From Streptomyces sp. NBC_00234 (GTDB lineage Bacteria; Actinomycetota; Actinomycetes; Streptomycetales; Streptomycetaceae): DNA of 64,000 bases. Below the pieces are notes generated by a model. It was given only the letters and a program-made list of their open reading frames with translations. It was not told the origin of the DNA and ran no database searches. Below are positions 52,872 to 61,580 of this stretch, piece after piece (within the stretch, counting starts at the first letter, position 1; the number at the start of each line of letters is the position of its first letter). The position numbers and the translations under genes were made by a program. The stretch covers positions 558,001 through 622,000 of the forward strand of contig NZ_CP108101.1 of NCBI RefSeq assembly GCF_036195325.1, read 5' to 3'.

Positions 52872-53930
52872 TCAGGTGGTTCTGCGACCGCGCGCCAGAT
52901 AGCGCTGGGCCACCACGACAACGATAAGGAAGCCGCCGCTGACCACCGATTGGTACGAGGAGTTGAGCGAGCCGATCTGGTTGATCAGGTTCTGGATGAC
53001 GGCGAGCAGCAGGACGCCCCAGAGGGTGCCGCTGATCGATCCGGCCCCGCCGATGAGCAGGGTCCCGCCGATGACGACGGCGGAGATCGCGTCGAGCTCC
53101 ATGCCCACGCCGACGATGGTGACGCCGGAGGACAGCCTGGCCGCGTTCAGCGCCCCGGCGAGTCCGGCGAGCAGTCCGCTGAGCGTGTACACGAGGATCT
53201 TGGTCCGGGCGACGGGGAGGCCCATGAGGGTGGCCGCGTCGCTGCTGCCGCCGACGGCGAACAGGGTCTGTCCGAACGAGGTGCGCTGCAGGAGGAGCCC
53301 GCCGGCCCCGAACAGCACCAGGGCGACGAGGATCGGATACCCGAAGCCCCAGACGCTGCCCTGGCCGAGTTCGGCGAACGCGGACTCCTTGGGCACGAGG
53401 TAGGTGGTGGCGCCCTCGTCGGTGAGGGCGAGGAGCATGCCGCGGGCCGCGAGCAGGGTGGCGAGCGTGACGATGAAGGGTGCCATCCCGGCGCGGGCGA
53501 TCAGGAAGCCGTTGAGCAGCCCGATCGCACCGCAGACCACCAGCGGCACCAGCAGCGCGGGCAGGAGGCCCCACTGCGAGGCCCAGGCGGCGAGGACTCC
53601 GCCGAGGGCGAAGACGGAGCCCACCGAGAGGTCGATGCCGCCCGTGATGATGACCAGGGTCATGCCGAGCGCGACCACGGCGAGGAAGGACGCCTGTACG
53701 GTCACGCCCCGGGCGTTGTCGAGGGTGGCGAACGTCGGGTAGACGAACGAGGCGACGAGCACGACGGTCAGCAGGACCGCCAGCACGCCCTGGCGCTGGA
53801 GGATTCCGGCGAGGCGCTGCGCGGGTCCGTCTCCGGAACTCCGGACGGGGCGGGGCTTGCCGTCCCCGGTTGCCGGGGTCTTCCTCGGGGCGGGGATTCC
53901 GGCCACGGGGGCGGGTGTGGTTTCGTTCAT
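52872..53930 (-). CDS. yjfF: CUT2 ABC permease, YjfF-like
   Basis: 352 residues with a long charged N-terminal tail, then about eight to ten membrane helices. The family core ALGMTLVIITGGIDLSVGSV is present. Local similarity to E. coli YjfF is visible: TLATLLAARGMLLALTDEG corresponds to its second-half loop, and ELDAISAVVIGGTLLIGG to its late signature. It overlaps the YtfT-like gene by 4 nt (ATGA). The two permeases together form the channel of a galactofuranose-type importer. The symbol rests on sequence look and gene order. Confidence 0.85.
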   Translation of the reverse strand: MNETTPAPVAGIPAPRKTPATGDGKPRPVRSSGDGPAQRLAGILQRQGVLAVLLTVVLVASFVYPTFATLDNARGVTVQASFLAVVALGMTLVIITGGIDLSVGSVFALGGVLAAWASQWGLLPALLVPLVVCGAIGLLNGFLIARAGMAPFIVTLATLLAARGMLLALTDEGATTYLVPKESAFAELGQGSVWGFGYPILVALVLFGAGGLLLQRTSFGQTLFAVGGSSDAATLMGLPVARTKILVYTLSGLLAGLAGALNAARLSSGVTIVGVGMELDAISAVVIGGTLLIGGAGSISGTLWGVLLLAVIQNLINQIGSLNSSYQSVVSGGFLIVVVVAQRYLARGRRTT

Positions 53931-54898
53931 CGGGACCGACGCTCCCGGGCGACGTAGACGGCGGCGATGATGATGGCCGCCTGGGCGATCTGTGCGGTGG
54001 AGTCGGGCAGGTCGTGCTTGACGAGGGTGGCCCGAAGGAGCTGCATCAGCAGGGCTCCCGCGACGGTGCCGAGCACCCGGATGGAACCGCCGTTGAGCGG
54101 TGTGCCGCCCACCACGACCGCGGTGATGGCGGAGAGTTCCATGAGGGTGCCGAGCGAGGAGGGGTCGCTGGCGGTGAGCCTGGCGGTGGCGAGGATGCCG
54201 GCGAGCGCTGCGAGCACGCCGCAGAGCACGTACACGCCGATCAGAACGCGTCTGACGGGCAGTCCGGCGAGTGCGGCGGCGGACCTGTTGCCTCCCACGG
54301 CGACGATCTGGCGCCCGAAGGTGGTGCGCTGCACGAGGAAGGCCACCGCGACGGCCAGCACGCCGGCGATGAGCACGACCAGCGGGATCCCGAGGAACGA
54401 ACCGGTCCCGAGCGAGAGCAGGTCGGGGTTGACGATCTGCTTGAGCTGTCCGTCGGCCATGACCAGGGCCAGGCCCCGTCCGCCGACGAACAGGGCGAGG
54501 GTGGCGACGATGGGCTGGAGCCCGATGAGGGAGACGAGGGTGCCGTTGACGGCGCCGACGACCGCTCCCGCGAGCAGCGCGACGAGGAGGGCGGGCACGA
54601 GCCCGTATCCGAGGTAGAGCGGCAGCAGGGCGGCGGCCAGCGCCATGGTGGAGCCGACGGACAGGTCGACGCCCTCGGTACCGATGACGAGGGCCATGCC
54701 CAGGGCGACGATGACGATGGGGGCGACCTGGACGAGCTGGGTGCGCAGGTTGTCGGCGGTCATGAAGTGCTCGGTGAACAGCGCGTTGAAGACGAGCACG
54801 ACCGCGACGGCGGCGTACACCCCGTACTCCTGGTACCAGGCGGGATCGCGCAGCCGCGCCAGGGCGCGGGCGGGCGGGGTCAGTGTGGCCTGGGTCAT
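53927..54898 (-). CDS. ytfT: CUT2 ABC permease, YtfT-like
   Basis: 323 residues from an ATG at 54898 that overlaps the ATPase stop by 4 nt. Core: IVIVALGMALVIGTEGVDLSVGS. The stretch LQPIVATLALFVGGRGLALV with the following NPDLLSLGTGS mirrors the IQPFVATLILMVAGRG and NSPDLSWFGSGS of E. coli YtfT, and ELSAITAVVVGGTPLNGG is the late family signature. It is the partner of the YjfF-like permease. A longer frame to 55198 overlaps the ATPase and is not used. Confidence 0.85.
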   Translation of the reverse strand: MTQATLTPPARALARLRDPAWYQEYGVYAAVAVVLVFNALFTEHFMTADNLRTQLVQVAPIVIVALGMALVIGTEGVDLSVGSTMALAAALLPLYLGYGLVPALLVALLAGAVVGAVNGTLVSLIGLQPIVATLALFVGGRGLALVMADGQLKQIVNPDLLSLGTGSFLGIPLVVLIAGVLAVAVAFLVQRTTFGRQIVAVGGNRSAAALAGLPVRRVLIGVYVLCGVLAALAGILATARLTASDPSSLGTLMELSAITAVVVGGTPLNGGSIRVLGTVAGALLMQLLRATLVKHDLPDSTAQIAQAAIIIAAVYVARERRSR

Positions 54899-56505
54899 CG
54901 GGGGTCCTCCTGAGCGGCCGGGGCCTTCTCCTCGGGCGCCGGTGTGTGGTCGGCGAGGACTTCGAGCAGCCGGCTCTCGGCCACCTCGTCGCCCGCCAGT
55001 TCGCCCGCGACGGTTCCGCCGCGCAGGACGACGATGCGGTCGGCGCCCTCGATGAGCTCCTCGATGTCGGAGGAGATGAGCAGGACGGCCAGTCCCTCGC
55101 GGGCGAGTTCGTCGATGAGGCTCTGCACTTCGGCCTTGGCGCCGACGTCGATGCCGCGGGTGGGTTCGTCGAGGAGCAGGACCTTGGGTTCCAGGCACAG
55201 CCAGCGGGCGAGGAGCACCTTCTGCTGGTTGCCGCCGGAGAGTTCGCCGACCTTCTGCTCGGGGCTCGACGCCTTGATCCGCAGGCGCTTCATGAAGAGG
55301 TCGACGATGCGGTCCTGCTTGGCGCGGGAGACGACCCCGGCGCGGGAGAGCCTGGGCATGGCGGCCAGCACGATGTTCTCGCGCACGGAGAGGCCGGGGA
55401 CGATTCCCTCGGCCTTGCGGTCCTCGGGCAGCAGGCTGATGCCGGCGCGAATGGCCGCGGCCGGGGTCGGACGGCGCAGGACGCGGCCGTCGACACTCAC
55501 TTCTCCCGCGTCCAGATGCAGGGCGCCGGACAGCGCCTTGGCCGTCTCGCTGCGGCCGGAGCCGAGGAGTCCGCCGAGGCCGAGCACCTCGCCCGCGTAC
55601 AACGACACCGACACGTCGTCGAGTCGGTGCCGACTGGAGAGGCCGGTCGCGGTGAGCACGGGCGTACGGGCGGCGTCGTGTCCGCCCGCCGCGAAGCTGG
55701 TGAGGCCGGAGCGGCGCACCTCGGCCAGGTCGCGGCCGAGCATCATCGAGACGAGCCGCATGCGGTCGAGTTCCGCCAGGTCACCGGTGTGGATGTGGCG
55801 GCCGTCGCGCAGGACGGTGACGCGGTCGCAGATCCGGTAGAGCTCGTCCATGCGGTGGCTGACGTAGAGGACGGCGATGCCCTGGTCGCGCAGGTTCCCG
55901 ATGACCCGGAAGAGGGTCTCGACCTCGCGCGGTTCGAGCGAGGAGGTGGGCTCGTCCATGATGACGACCTGGGCGTTGACGGAGACGGCGCGGGCCAGGG
56001 CCACCATCTGCTGGGTGCCGACTCCCAGGGTGTGCAGGGGCTTTCGCGGGTCGGCTCGGACGCCGAAGCCGTCGAGCAGTTCGGCGGCCTCGCGGTGCAT
56101 CCGGCCGAAGTCGATGAGTCCCAGGCGGTTCTTGGGCTCGCGGCCGAGGAAGATGTTGCGCGCCACGCTCATCAGCGGGACGAGGTTCACCTCCTGGTAG
56201 ATCGTCGAGATGCCCGCGTGCTGGGCCTCGAAGGGCCGGGCGAACCGTACCGGGTCGCCCGCCAGCCGCAGTTCGCCCTCGTCGGGCCGGTACACCCCGG
56301 TCAGTACCTTGATGAGGGTGGACTTGCCGGCGCCGTTCTCACCCACCAGCGCGTGGGTCTCCCCTGCCCGCAGCGAGAAGGAGACCTGGTCGAGGGCGAC
56401 GACGCCTGGGAAACGCTTGCTCACCGAGCGCGCTTCGAGCACGGCGGGGGCCGCGGGCGGATCGGGTGCCTCCGGTATCCGCGATTCTGCTTCGGGTGGT
56501 GCCAT
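54895..56505 (-). CDS. ytfR: CUT2 ABC ATPase with two nucleotide-binding domains, YtfR-like
   Basis: 536 residues from the ATG at 56505. First domain: Walker A GENGAGKST, then GISTIYQEVNLVPLMSVARN, IFLGREPK, and Walker B VVIMDEPTSSLE. Second domain: degenerate Walker A GLLGSGRSE, then LPEDRKAEGIV, signature LSGGNQQKVLLARWL and LLLDEPTRGIDVG. A double ATPase with a degenerate second P-loop is usual for the ribose/galactose (CUT2) group. Several strings match E. coli YtfR (TGVY, GREPK, GLLGSGRxETA). It powers uptake through the two permeases. Confidence 0.9.
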   Translation of the reverse strand: MAPPEAESRIPEAPDPPAAPAVLEARSVSKRFPGVVALDQVSFSLRAGETHALVGENGAGKSTLIKVLTGVYRPDEGELRLAGDPVRFARPFEAQHAGISTIYQEVNLVPLMSVARNIFLGREPKNRLGLIDFGRMHREAAELLDGFGVRADPRKPLHTLGVGTQQMVALARAVSVNAQVVIMDEPTSSLEPREVETLFRVIGNLRDQGIAVLYVSHRMDELYRICDRVTVLRDGRHIHTGDLAELDRMRLVSMMLGRDLAEVRRSGLTSFAAGGHDAARTPVLTATGLSSRHRLDDVSVSLYAGEVLGLGGLLGSGRSETAKALSGALHLDAGEVSVDGRVLRRPTPAAAIRAGISLLPEDRKAEGIVPGLSVRENIVLAAMPRLSRAGVVSRAKQDRIVDLFMKRLRIKASSPEQKVGELSGGNQQKVLLARWLCLEPKVLLLDEPTRGIDVGAKAEVQSLIDELAREGLAVLLISSDIEELIEGADRIVVLRGGTVAGELAGDEVAESRLLEVLADHTPAPEEKAPAAQEDPR

Positions 56506-56555
56506 GGGTCCTGGCCTTCCGCTGTTCCGTTCCGAGGGTGGACGCGGGCCCACGG

Positions 56556-56584
56556 CCGCCGTGACCGGTGAGGGGTCACGGCGG
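56556..56584 (-). terminator. Hairpin between ytfQ-like and ytfR-like genes
   Basis: CCGCCGTGACC (56556-56566) pairs perfectly with 56574-56584 (11 bp, 7-nt loop) in the 104-bp gap after the binding-protein gene. It probably raises binding-protein message over channel message, as in the fructan operon. Confidence 0.6.
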
Positions 56585-56609
56585 CGGTGGGCCGGGGATG
56601 CGGTGCGGG

Positions 56610-57695
56610 TCAGTACGCTCCGCCGAGCGATGCCTCGGCGTTCGTCGCGTCGTACGCCCGGTCGGAGATGATGACGTTCTCGGGGATCTCCTCGCCCGCG
56701 TAGAACTTCTGGGCGGTGGCGAAGGCGAGCGGGCCGAACCGCGGGTTCGACTCGATGACGGCGTTGTACTCGCCGTTGACGAGGGCCTGTACGGCGTTGC
56801 GGGTGCCGTCGACGGAGACGATCTTGACGTCGTTGCCGGGCTTCTTGCCCGCGGCCTTGAGCGCGGTGACGGCGCCCAGGCCCATCTCGTCGTTCTCCGC
56901 GTAGACGGCGGTGATGTCGGGCTTGGACTGGATGAGCTGCTCCATGACCTGCTGGCCCTTGTCGCGGGCGAACTCGCCGGTCTGCTGGGCCACGATCTCG
57001 ATGCCCGGTGCCTTCGCCGCGATCTGGTCGACGAAGCCCTTGGTGCGGTCGGTGGTGACGTTGTTGCCGGAGGCGCCGAGGAGGATGGCGACCTTGGCCT
57101 TGCCGCCGGTCGCCTCGATCATCGCGTCGGCGGCGCGCTTGCCCTGCTCGACGAAGTCGGAGCCGAGGAACGCGACATAGTCCTTGCAGGCGGTGGAGTT
57201 GACCTTGCGGTCGATGGTGAGGACGGGCACCTTCTTGGCCGCCGCGGCCTTGAGCGCGGGCTCCAGCCCGTCGGAGTTGAGCGGCGCCACGATGAGGAAC
57301 TGGGCACCCTGCGACAGCATGTCCTGGATGTCGCTGATCTGCTTGGAGAGCTGCGACTGCGCGTTGGTGGTGAGCAGCTTCTTGACGCCGATCTTCTTGG
57401 CCTCGTCCTTGATGGACTGCGTCTCGGCGATACGGAAGGGGTTGGCCTCCTTCTCCGACTGGGAGAAGCCGACCACGGCGTTCTTCAGGTCCAGCTTCGG
57501 CCCGCCGTAGGACTGGAGCGAGCAGCCGGCTCCGGAGGTGCCTTCGGGGGTCTTGGCCGCCTGGGCGCCCTGGCTGCTGTCACCGCCCGCGTTGTCGGAG
57601 GTCTCCGACTTGGAGCAGCCGGAGGCGGCCAGCGTGGCGGTGGCGGCGAGCAGGCAGGCCACGGCGAGGGTACGGGATCGGCGCTTGATGATCAT
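56610..57695 (-). CDS. ytfQ: Galactofuranose-type sugar-binding lipoprotein, YtfQ-like
   Basis: 361 residues. A lipoprotein signal (IIKRRSRTLAVACLLAATAT, then the lipobox ASGC) and a low-complexity linker precede the sugar-binding fold. Matches to E. coli YtfQ: VVGFSQSEKEANPFRIAET, QGAQFLIVAPLNSDGLEPAL, VPVLTIDRKV, TTDRTKGF, YAENDEMGLGAV and KIVSVDG. The ligand-binding Arg, Asp-Arg and Asn-Asp positions are kept. In E. coli this protein binds galactofuranose and other galactose forms. The start chosen is the ATG at 57695 with AAGGAG 11 nt upstream. It is the first gene of the operon. Confidence 0.9.
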   Translation of the reverse strand: MIIKRRSRTLAVACLLAATATLAASGCSKSETSDNAGGDSSQGAQAAKTPEGTSGAGCSLQSYGGPKLDLKNAVVGFSQSEKEANPFRIAETQSIKDEAKKIGVKKLLTTNAQSQLSKQISDIQDMLSQGAQFLIVAPLNSDGLEPALKAAAAKKVPVLTIDRKVNSTACKDYVAFLGSDFVEQGKRAADAMIEATGGKAKVAILLGASGNNVTTDRTKGFVDQIAAKAPGIEIVAQQTGEFARDKGQQVMEQLIQSKPDITAVYAENDEMGLGAVTALKAAGKKPGNDVKIVSVDGTRNAVQALVNGEYNAVIESNPRFGPLAFATAQKFYAGEEIPENVIISDRAYDATNAEASLGGAY

Positions 57696-57866
57696 GCGCG
57701 GAACGCTCCTTGGCGGGATGACGGCACGCCGTTCGGCGTGGGGTCGGGGTGGGGCCGGACGATGCATCGGCCGCTCGGCGGCCGGTGCCGGTGAAATTCT
57801 CAGGAACCCGCTCCGAGCTGCGACAACTGCGGCCACGGGGGCCTGCGTAGCCTGTCGGCGACTCGG

Positions 57867-57882
57867 TTTACAACGTTATATA
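57867..57882. promoter_or_regulatory. Operator-like motif upstream of ytfQ-like gene
   Basis: TTTACAACGTTATATA has a LacI-type centre (AACGTT) and matches 13 of 16 positions of the motif at 61475-61490 upstream of the GH2 gene. It lies 172 bp before the ytfQ start in a 388-bp gap (57696-58083) that otherwise holds a small stem CACGCCG/CGGCGTG (57725-57740) and the GH2 terminator. Confidence 0.6.
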
Positions 57883-58025
57883 TGCGGTGTGGCACAGGCG
57901 GCAAGAGCGTGGCCGCGCGTTTCCAAAATGTGTCGGGCCGTCGTGGGACGGGCGGCTCGACCCCAACTTCCGGGCAGCCGAGGGGCGTTGCGGCACGCCG
58001 GCGTACGGCCCGTCCGCGGCACGAC

Positions 58026-58058
58026 GGCCCGGCGGCGGGGCTTGACCGCCGCCGGGCC
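58026..58058 (-). terminator. Terminator of the GH2 gene
   Basis: GGCCCGGCGGCGG (58026-58038) pairs perfectly with 58046-58058 (13 bp, 7-nt loop), 25 bp past the GH2 stop. It separates the GH2 unit from the transport operon. Confidence 0.85.
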
Positions 58059-58083
58059 TCTCCTCGTGTCCGGGCCCGGAGCC

Positions 58084-61000
58084 CTACGGCTTCTCGCCGT
58101 CGTGGAGCGCGCTCACCTCCTGCGCGGTGAGCGCCTTGTCGTACACCCGGACCTGGTCGACGGAGCCGTTCCAGAAGTCACCGTTCTGACCGGCGTACTT
58201 GGCACGGCCCACGGAGAGCGGGCCGGTGCTGACGTCGGCAGGCCCGGCGGCGGCGGTGGCCGCGAGCTCACCGTCGACGTACAGCTTGATCTCGTCGCCG
58301 TCGCGCACGCCCACGAGGTGGTACCACCTCCCCGTGTCGGGCTGCATCTCCACCCGGGCCCGGTGGCCGCCCGGCGTGCTGAACGCGAACGCGCCCTGCC
58401 CGTACTGGAGATAGAAGGGATTCTCCGTGCGCCGGCCGTCCTGGCTGACGACGGTCGCGTAGTTGCCGGGGAGCGTGTCGGCCGACGCCCAGGCGGACAC
58501 GGAGTAGGAGCCGGTGGTGTCGACGACCGGGCCCGCGGTCTCGGCGTACTGTCCCTGGCCGTCGAACCTCAGCCCGGAACCCTTCACGCCCTGGGTCCAC
58601 GACGTGCCCGGCGTGAGGGCGAGCGGGACACGGTTCGGACCGCTGTCGGCCGCGGTGGTGCCCCCGTTCTCGTCCAGCGACCAGCTCGCTCCGCCCTTCA
58701 GGGCATCGCGGTCACCGGCCGCCGCACCGGCGGCGATGACCTCCTGGTTGATCCGGCGCACCTTGGCGGCGTCGACCTTGATCTCACGGCGGTCGTAGGT
58801 CCACATCCCGTTGAGCTCGTTCTCCAGGTCGCTGACCTGGGTGTAGACCGAGCCCGACAGTTCGGCGTTGGCCGCCGCCAAGTAGTACGTACGGGTGTTG
58901 TCGACGTACTTGGCCGTCAGGGCGTCCTTGTCCGCGACCCCGCTGTAGATGGCCGCGGGAGCGCCCGGCCACATGTGCCCGGGGGTACGGAGCGTGAAGC
59001 CGCCGTGCTCGCCGTCCATGGCGGCCCGGTGGTCGGGGAACGGCGCCTCACGGTTGAGGTAGTCGTGGTGGTCGATGATCTCGCCCTTGCCCGAGTCACC
59101 CTTGGACGAGCAGCAGTTGACGCCGCTGTGCGCGTTGACGACGCGGGACGGGTCATCGGCCTTGACCGCCTCGGCGATCTTTCCGGTCTCGGTGCGGTCC
59201 CACTCGCCCCAGCCCTCGTTGAAGACGATCCAGCCGCCGATCGAGGGGTGGTTGTGCAGCTGCTTCATCATCTCCTCGCCCTGGGAGAGGAAGGCGTCCT
59301 TGCCCTGGTCGTTGCTGATGTCGCTGGAGACGAAGTCCTGCCACACGAGCAGGCCGAGGCGGTCGGCGTGGTAGTACCAGCGGGGCGACTCCACCTTGAT
59401 GTGCTTGCGCACGGCGTTGAATCCGAGGTCCTTCTGCGCCTTCAGGTCGAAGGTGAGCGCCGCGTCGCTGGGCTGGGTGTGGAGACCGTCCGGCCAGAAG
59501 CCCTGGTCCAGCATGGCGAGGGAGAAGAACGGCTTCCCGTTGAGCACAAGCTTCTGGTAGCCGCCGACCTTGGCGACCTTCAGCGAGCGCATACCGAAGT
59601 AGCTGTCGACGGTGTCCGTCGACCGGCCGTCGGTCAGGGTCACGTCGAGGTCGTAGAGGTACGGGTCATCCGGGGTCCACAGGTGCTTGCCGGCCACGGG
59701 CAGGCTGAGTTCGCGGTTGGCCGGTCCGGTGACCGTACCGACGACCTTGCCCTTGGCGTCACGTGCGACGGCCTTGATCCTGGCTCCGGCCGAGGCGTCC
59801 TCGGAGTTCACCGTCAGGGCGAGACGGCCCGTGTCGATGTCGGGGGTCGTCGTCAGCGAGTCCACCGCCGCCGGAGCGACCGGCTCCATCCAGACGGTCT
59901 GCCAGATACCGGAGGACGGGGTGTACACGATGCCGCCGGGGCGCGTGGACTGCTTGCCCTTGGGCTGGTTCGGACCGGTGACGTCGGTGACGGCGACGAT
60001 GATCTCCTGAGGACCGCCCCGCTTGACCGCGTCCGTGATGTCGGCGCTGAATCCCGTGTATCCGCCGGTGTGTTCGGCGACCTTGGTGCCGTTGACCCAG
60101 ACCGCCGCCTTGTAGTCGACGGCGTCGAAGTTGAGCTTCAGCCGCTTGGACGTGCTGCCGGTGCCGACGGACCAGTTCTCCGGAACGGTGACGAGCTTGC
60201 GGTAGAACATGTGGTCCTCGTGCCGCTCCAGGCCCGAGAGCTGGGACTCCACGGGGAACGGCACCGTGATGCGCTCACCGAGGGTCTTGCCGAAGACGGG
60301 CTGCTCGCCCTCCTTCGCCCCGGCGAACTCCCAGGGCCCGTTGAGGTTCTTCCACCGGTCACGCACCTGCTGCGGCCGGGGGTACTCGGGCAGCGGGTGG
60401 GCACGGTCGATCGTGTCGCCCCAGCGGGTGGTCAGCCGGTGGGTGGAAGCGTTCCTGGCCGTGCGGCTGATCTCCGGTACGGTTTCGCCGCCCACCCGAA
60501 GGCCGCCCTCACCGTCGTACGCGAAACGGACCTGCTGCCCCTTCTGGACGGGTGCGGCCAGGGTGACGATCAGGGCCCTGGGGTTGTCGGACACCTTGAC
60601 CACCTCCTTCACCGGCATCGGCGAGGTGTCCGCCTCGATCTTGAGGTGGTCCTTCACGCCGTCCACGGCGCCGACCTCGCCCTCGAAGGTCGCCTGGAGC
60701 TTCAGGCCGTCCTCGGCGACGTCGAGCCCCACCGGGTAGACCTCGAAGTCGGACGGCGGGGTGAACGCGGACTCGGGCACGATCTGCTTGGCGAGCTTCG
60801 CGCTCGACCAGCGCAGGAACATGTTGGCGCCACCGGTGTCCTGGAACATCTCCAGCCGGAACTCGTGCGGCTCGCCCGCGGCCAGCGCGACGGGCCGGCT
60901 GGTCTGCTCGACGTCCCAATCGGGCTGCCAATGGTCGATGACAACGTTGCCATCGACGAAAAGTCTGAAGCCGTTGTCGCCGATGGCGGCGAACGTGTAC

Positions 61001-61362
61001 TCCCCGGTTTCCGGAGCTTCGATCTGTCCGGTCCAGCGGGCCGTCGTGTGCTCGGTCCTGCCGGTGGCGGACTCGAACGCCCCCGTGAGGCCGGGGAAGT
61101 TGATCTCCGGGTCGAGCGCGACTCCGCCGAGCTCGGCGAAGTCGCGGGCGCCCGGCGCCGACATGCTGAAGTACTCGCCCTTGAGGCCGTGCACCTCGGT
61201 CGACGGGTCATCGGCGGCGAACGTGGCGGCAGTTGCCGCGGCGGCTGCGGAGACCGGCGCGGCAACGGCGGCGGGGACCAGGGTGGCCCCGACGGGCAGC
61301 AGCAGCGCTGCTGTGCACGCCAGGGCTCTGAACAAGGCTCGTGGGCGTGGTAGTTCTCGCAT
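58084..61362 (-). CDS. Secreted GH2 glycosidase with PA14 and LamG modules, candidate beta-galactofuranosidase
   Basis: 1,092 residues from the ATG at 61362; the upstream frame starts with TTG and has no signal. The signal (RALFRALACTAALLLPVG) is followed by a PA14 domain near 50-200 (VHGLKGEYFSM, YTFAAIGDNGFRLFVDG), the GH2 sandwich, barrel and flanking domains, and a C-terminal LamG/concanavalin domain (WSLDENGG, YSVSAWASAD, VDQVRVYDKALTAQEV). Catalytic candidates are Glu716 (NEGW, acid/base) and Glu785 (GEHGGF, probable nucleophile). GH2 covers beta-galactosidases, beta-mannosidases and, in Streptomyces, galactofuranosidases. The neighbouring YtfQ-type transporter favours the last. Confidence 0.88.
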   Translation of the reverse strand: MRELPRPRALFRALACTAALLLPVGATLVPAAVAAPVSAAAAATAATFAADDPSTEVHGLKGEYFSMSAPGARDFAELGGVALDPEINFPGLTGAFESATGRTEHTTARWTGQIEAPETGEYTFAAIGDNGFRLFVDGNVVIDHWQPDWDVEQTSRPVALAAGEPHEFRLEMFQDTGGANMFLRWSSAKLAKQIVPESAFTPPSDFEVYPVGLDVAEDGLKLQATFEGEVGAVDGVKDHLKIEADTSPMPVKEVVKVSDNPRALIVTLAAPVQKGQQVRFAYDGEGGLRVGGETVPEISRTARNASTHRLTTRWGDTIDRAHPLPEYPRPQQVRDRWKNLNGPWEFAGAKEGEQPVFGKTLGERITVPFPVESQLSGLERHEDHMFYRKLVTVPENWSVGTGSTSKRLKLNFDAVDYKAAVWVNGTKVAEHTGGYTGFSADITDAVKRGGPQEIIVAVTDVTGPNQPKGKQSTRPGGIVYTPSSGIWQTVWMEPVAPAAVDSLTTTPDIDTGRLALTVNSEDASAGARIKAVARDAKGKVVGTVTGPANRELSLPVAGKHLWTPDDPYLYDLDVTLTDGRSTDTVDSYFGMRSLKVAKVGGYQKLVLNGKPFFSLAMLDQGFWPDGLHTQPSDAALTFDLKAQKDLGFNAVRKHIKVESPRWYYHADRLGLLVWQDFVSSDISNDQGKDAFLSQGEEMMKQLHNHPSIGGWIVFNEGWGEWDRTETGKIAEAVKADDPSRVVNAHSGVNCCSSKGDSGKGEIIDHHDYLNREAPFPDHRAAMDGEHGGFTLRTPGHMWPGAPAAIYSGVADKDALTAKYVDNTRTYYLAAANAELSGSVYTQVSDLENELNGMWTYDRREIKVDAAKVRRINQEVIAAGAAAGDRDALKGGASWSLDENGGTTAADSGPNRVPLALTPGTSWTQGVKGSGLRFDGQGQYAETAGPVVDTTGSYSVSAWASADTLPGNYATVVSQDGRRTENPFYLQYGQGAFAFSTPGGHRARVEMQPDTGRWYHLVGVRDGDEIKLYVDGELAATAAAGPADVSTGPLSVGRAKYAGQNGDFWNGSVDQVRVYDKALTAQEVSALHDGEKP

Positions 61363-61474
61363 CAAGACGTCGTCCTCGTCTGAGAAGCCGGGTGCCCCGG
61401 ACCTGCGGGGCACTGCACATAGTCGAACATTGAGCCACAGCCCCAAACGCTTAACAATGGTCGTGCACGCAGAA

Positions 61475-61490
61475 TTTTCAACGATATAAA
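61475..61490. promoter_or_regulatory. Operator-like motif upstream of the GH2 gene
   Basis: TTTTCAACGATATAAA matches 13 of 16 positions of the motif at 57867-57882. It lies 113 bp before the GH2 start in an AT-rich patch, together with AAACGCTTAACA about 20 bp closer to the gene, which may be a second half-site. Confidence 0.55.
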
Positions 61491-61525
61491 TTTGTGGCCG
61501 CCCGGCACGCGCCGAGACGGGCCGG

Positions 61526-61559
61526 CCCCCGTCGAGCGGCGCGTGCCGCTCGACGGGGG
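61526..61559 (-). terminator. Terminator of the GH92 gene
   Basis: CCCCCGTCGAGCGGC (61526-61540) pairs perfectly with 61545-61559 (15 bp, 4-nt loop), 21 bp past the GH92 stop. Confidence 0.88.
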
Positions 61560-61580
61560 GCCGCGCCCACCCGGAAGCGC

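Noticed and set aside
50713..53574. A 953-codon frame joining galM to upstream sequence, suggesting a fusion
   Set aside because: The upper part is a wrong-frame reading of the LacI and permease genes; galM has its own ATG with GAGGAG at 51801.
57538..61353. 1,271-codon plus-strand frame over the ytfQ-like and GH2 genes
   Set aside because: Antisense shadow; no recognised domain, while the minus strand shows clear GH2 and YtfQ motifs.
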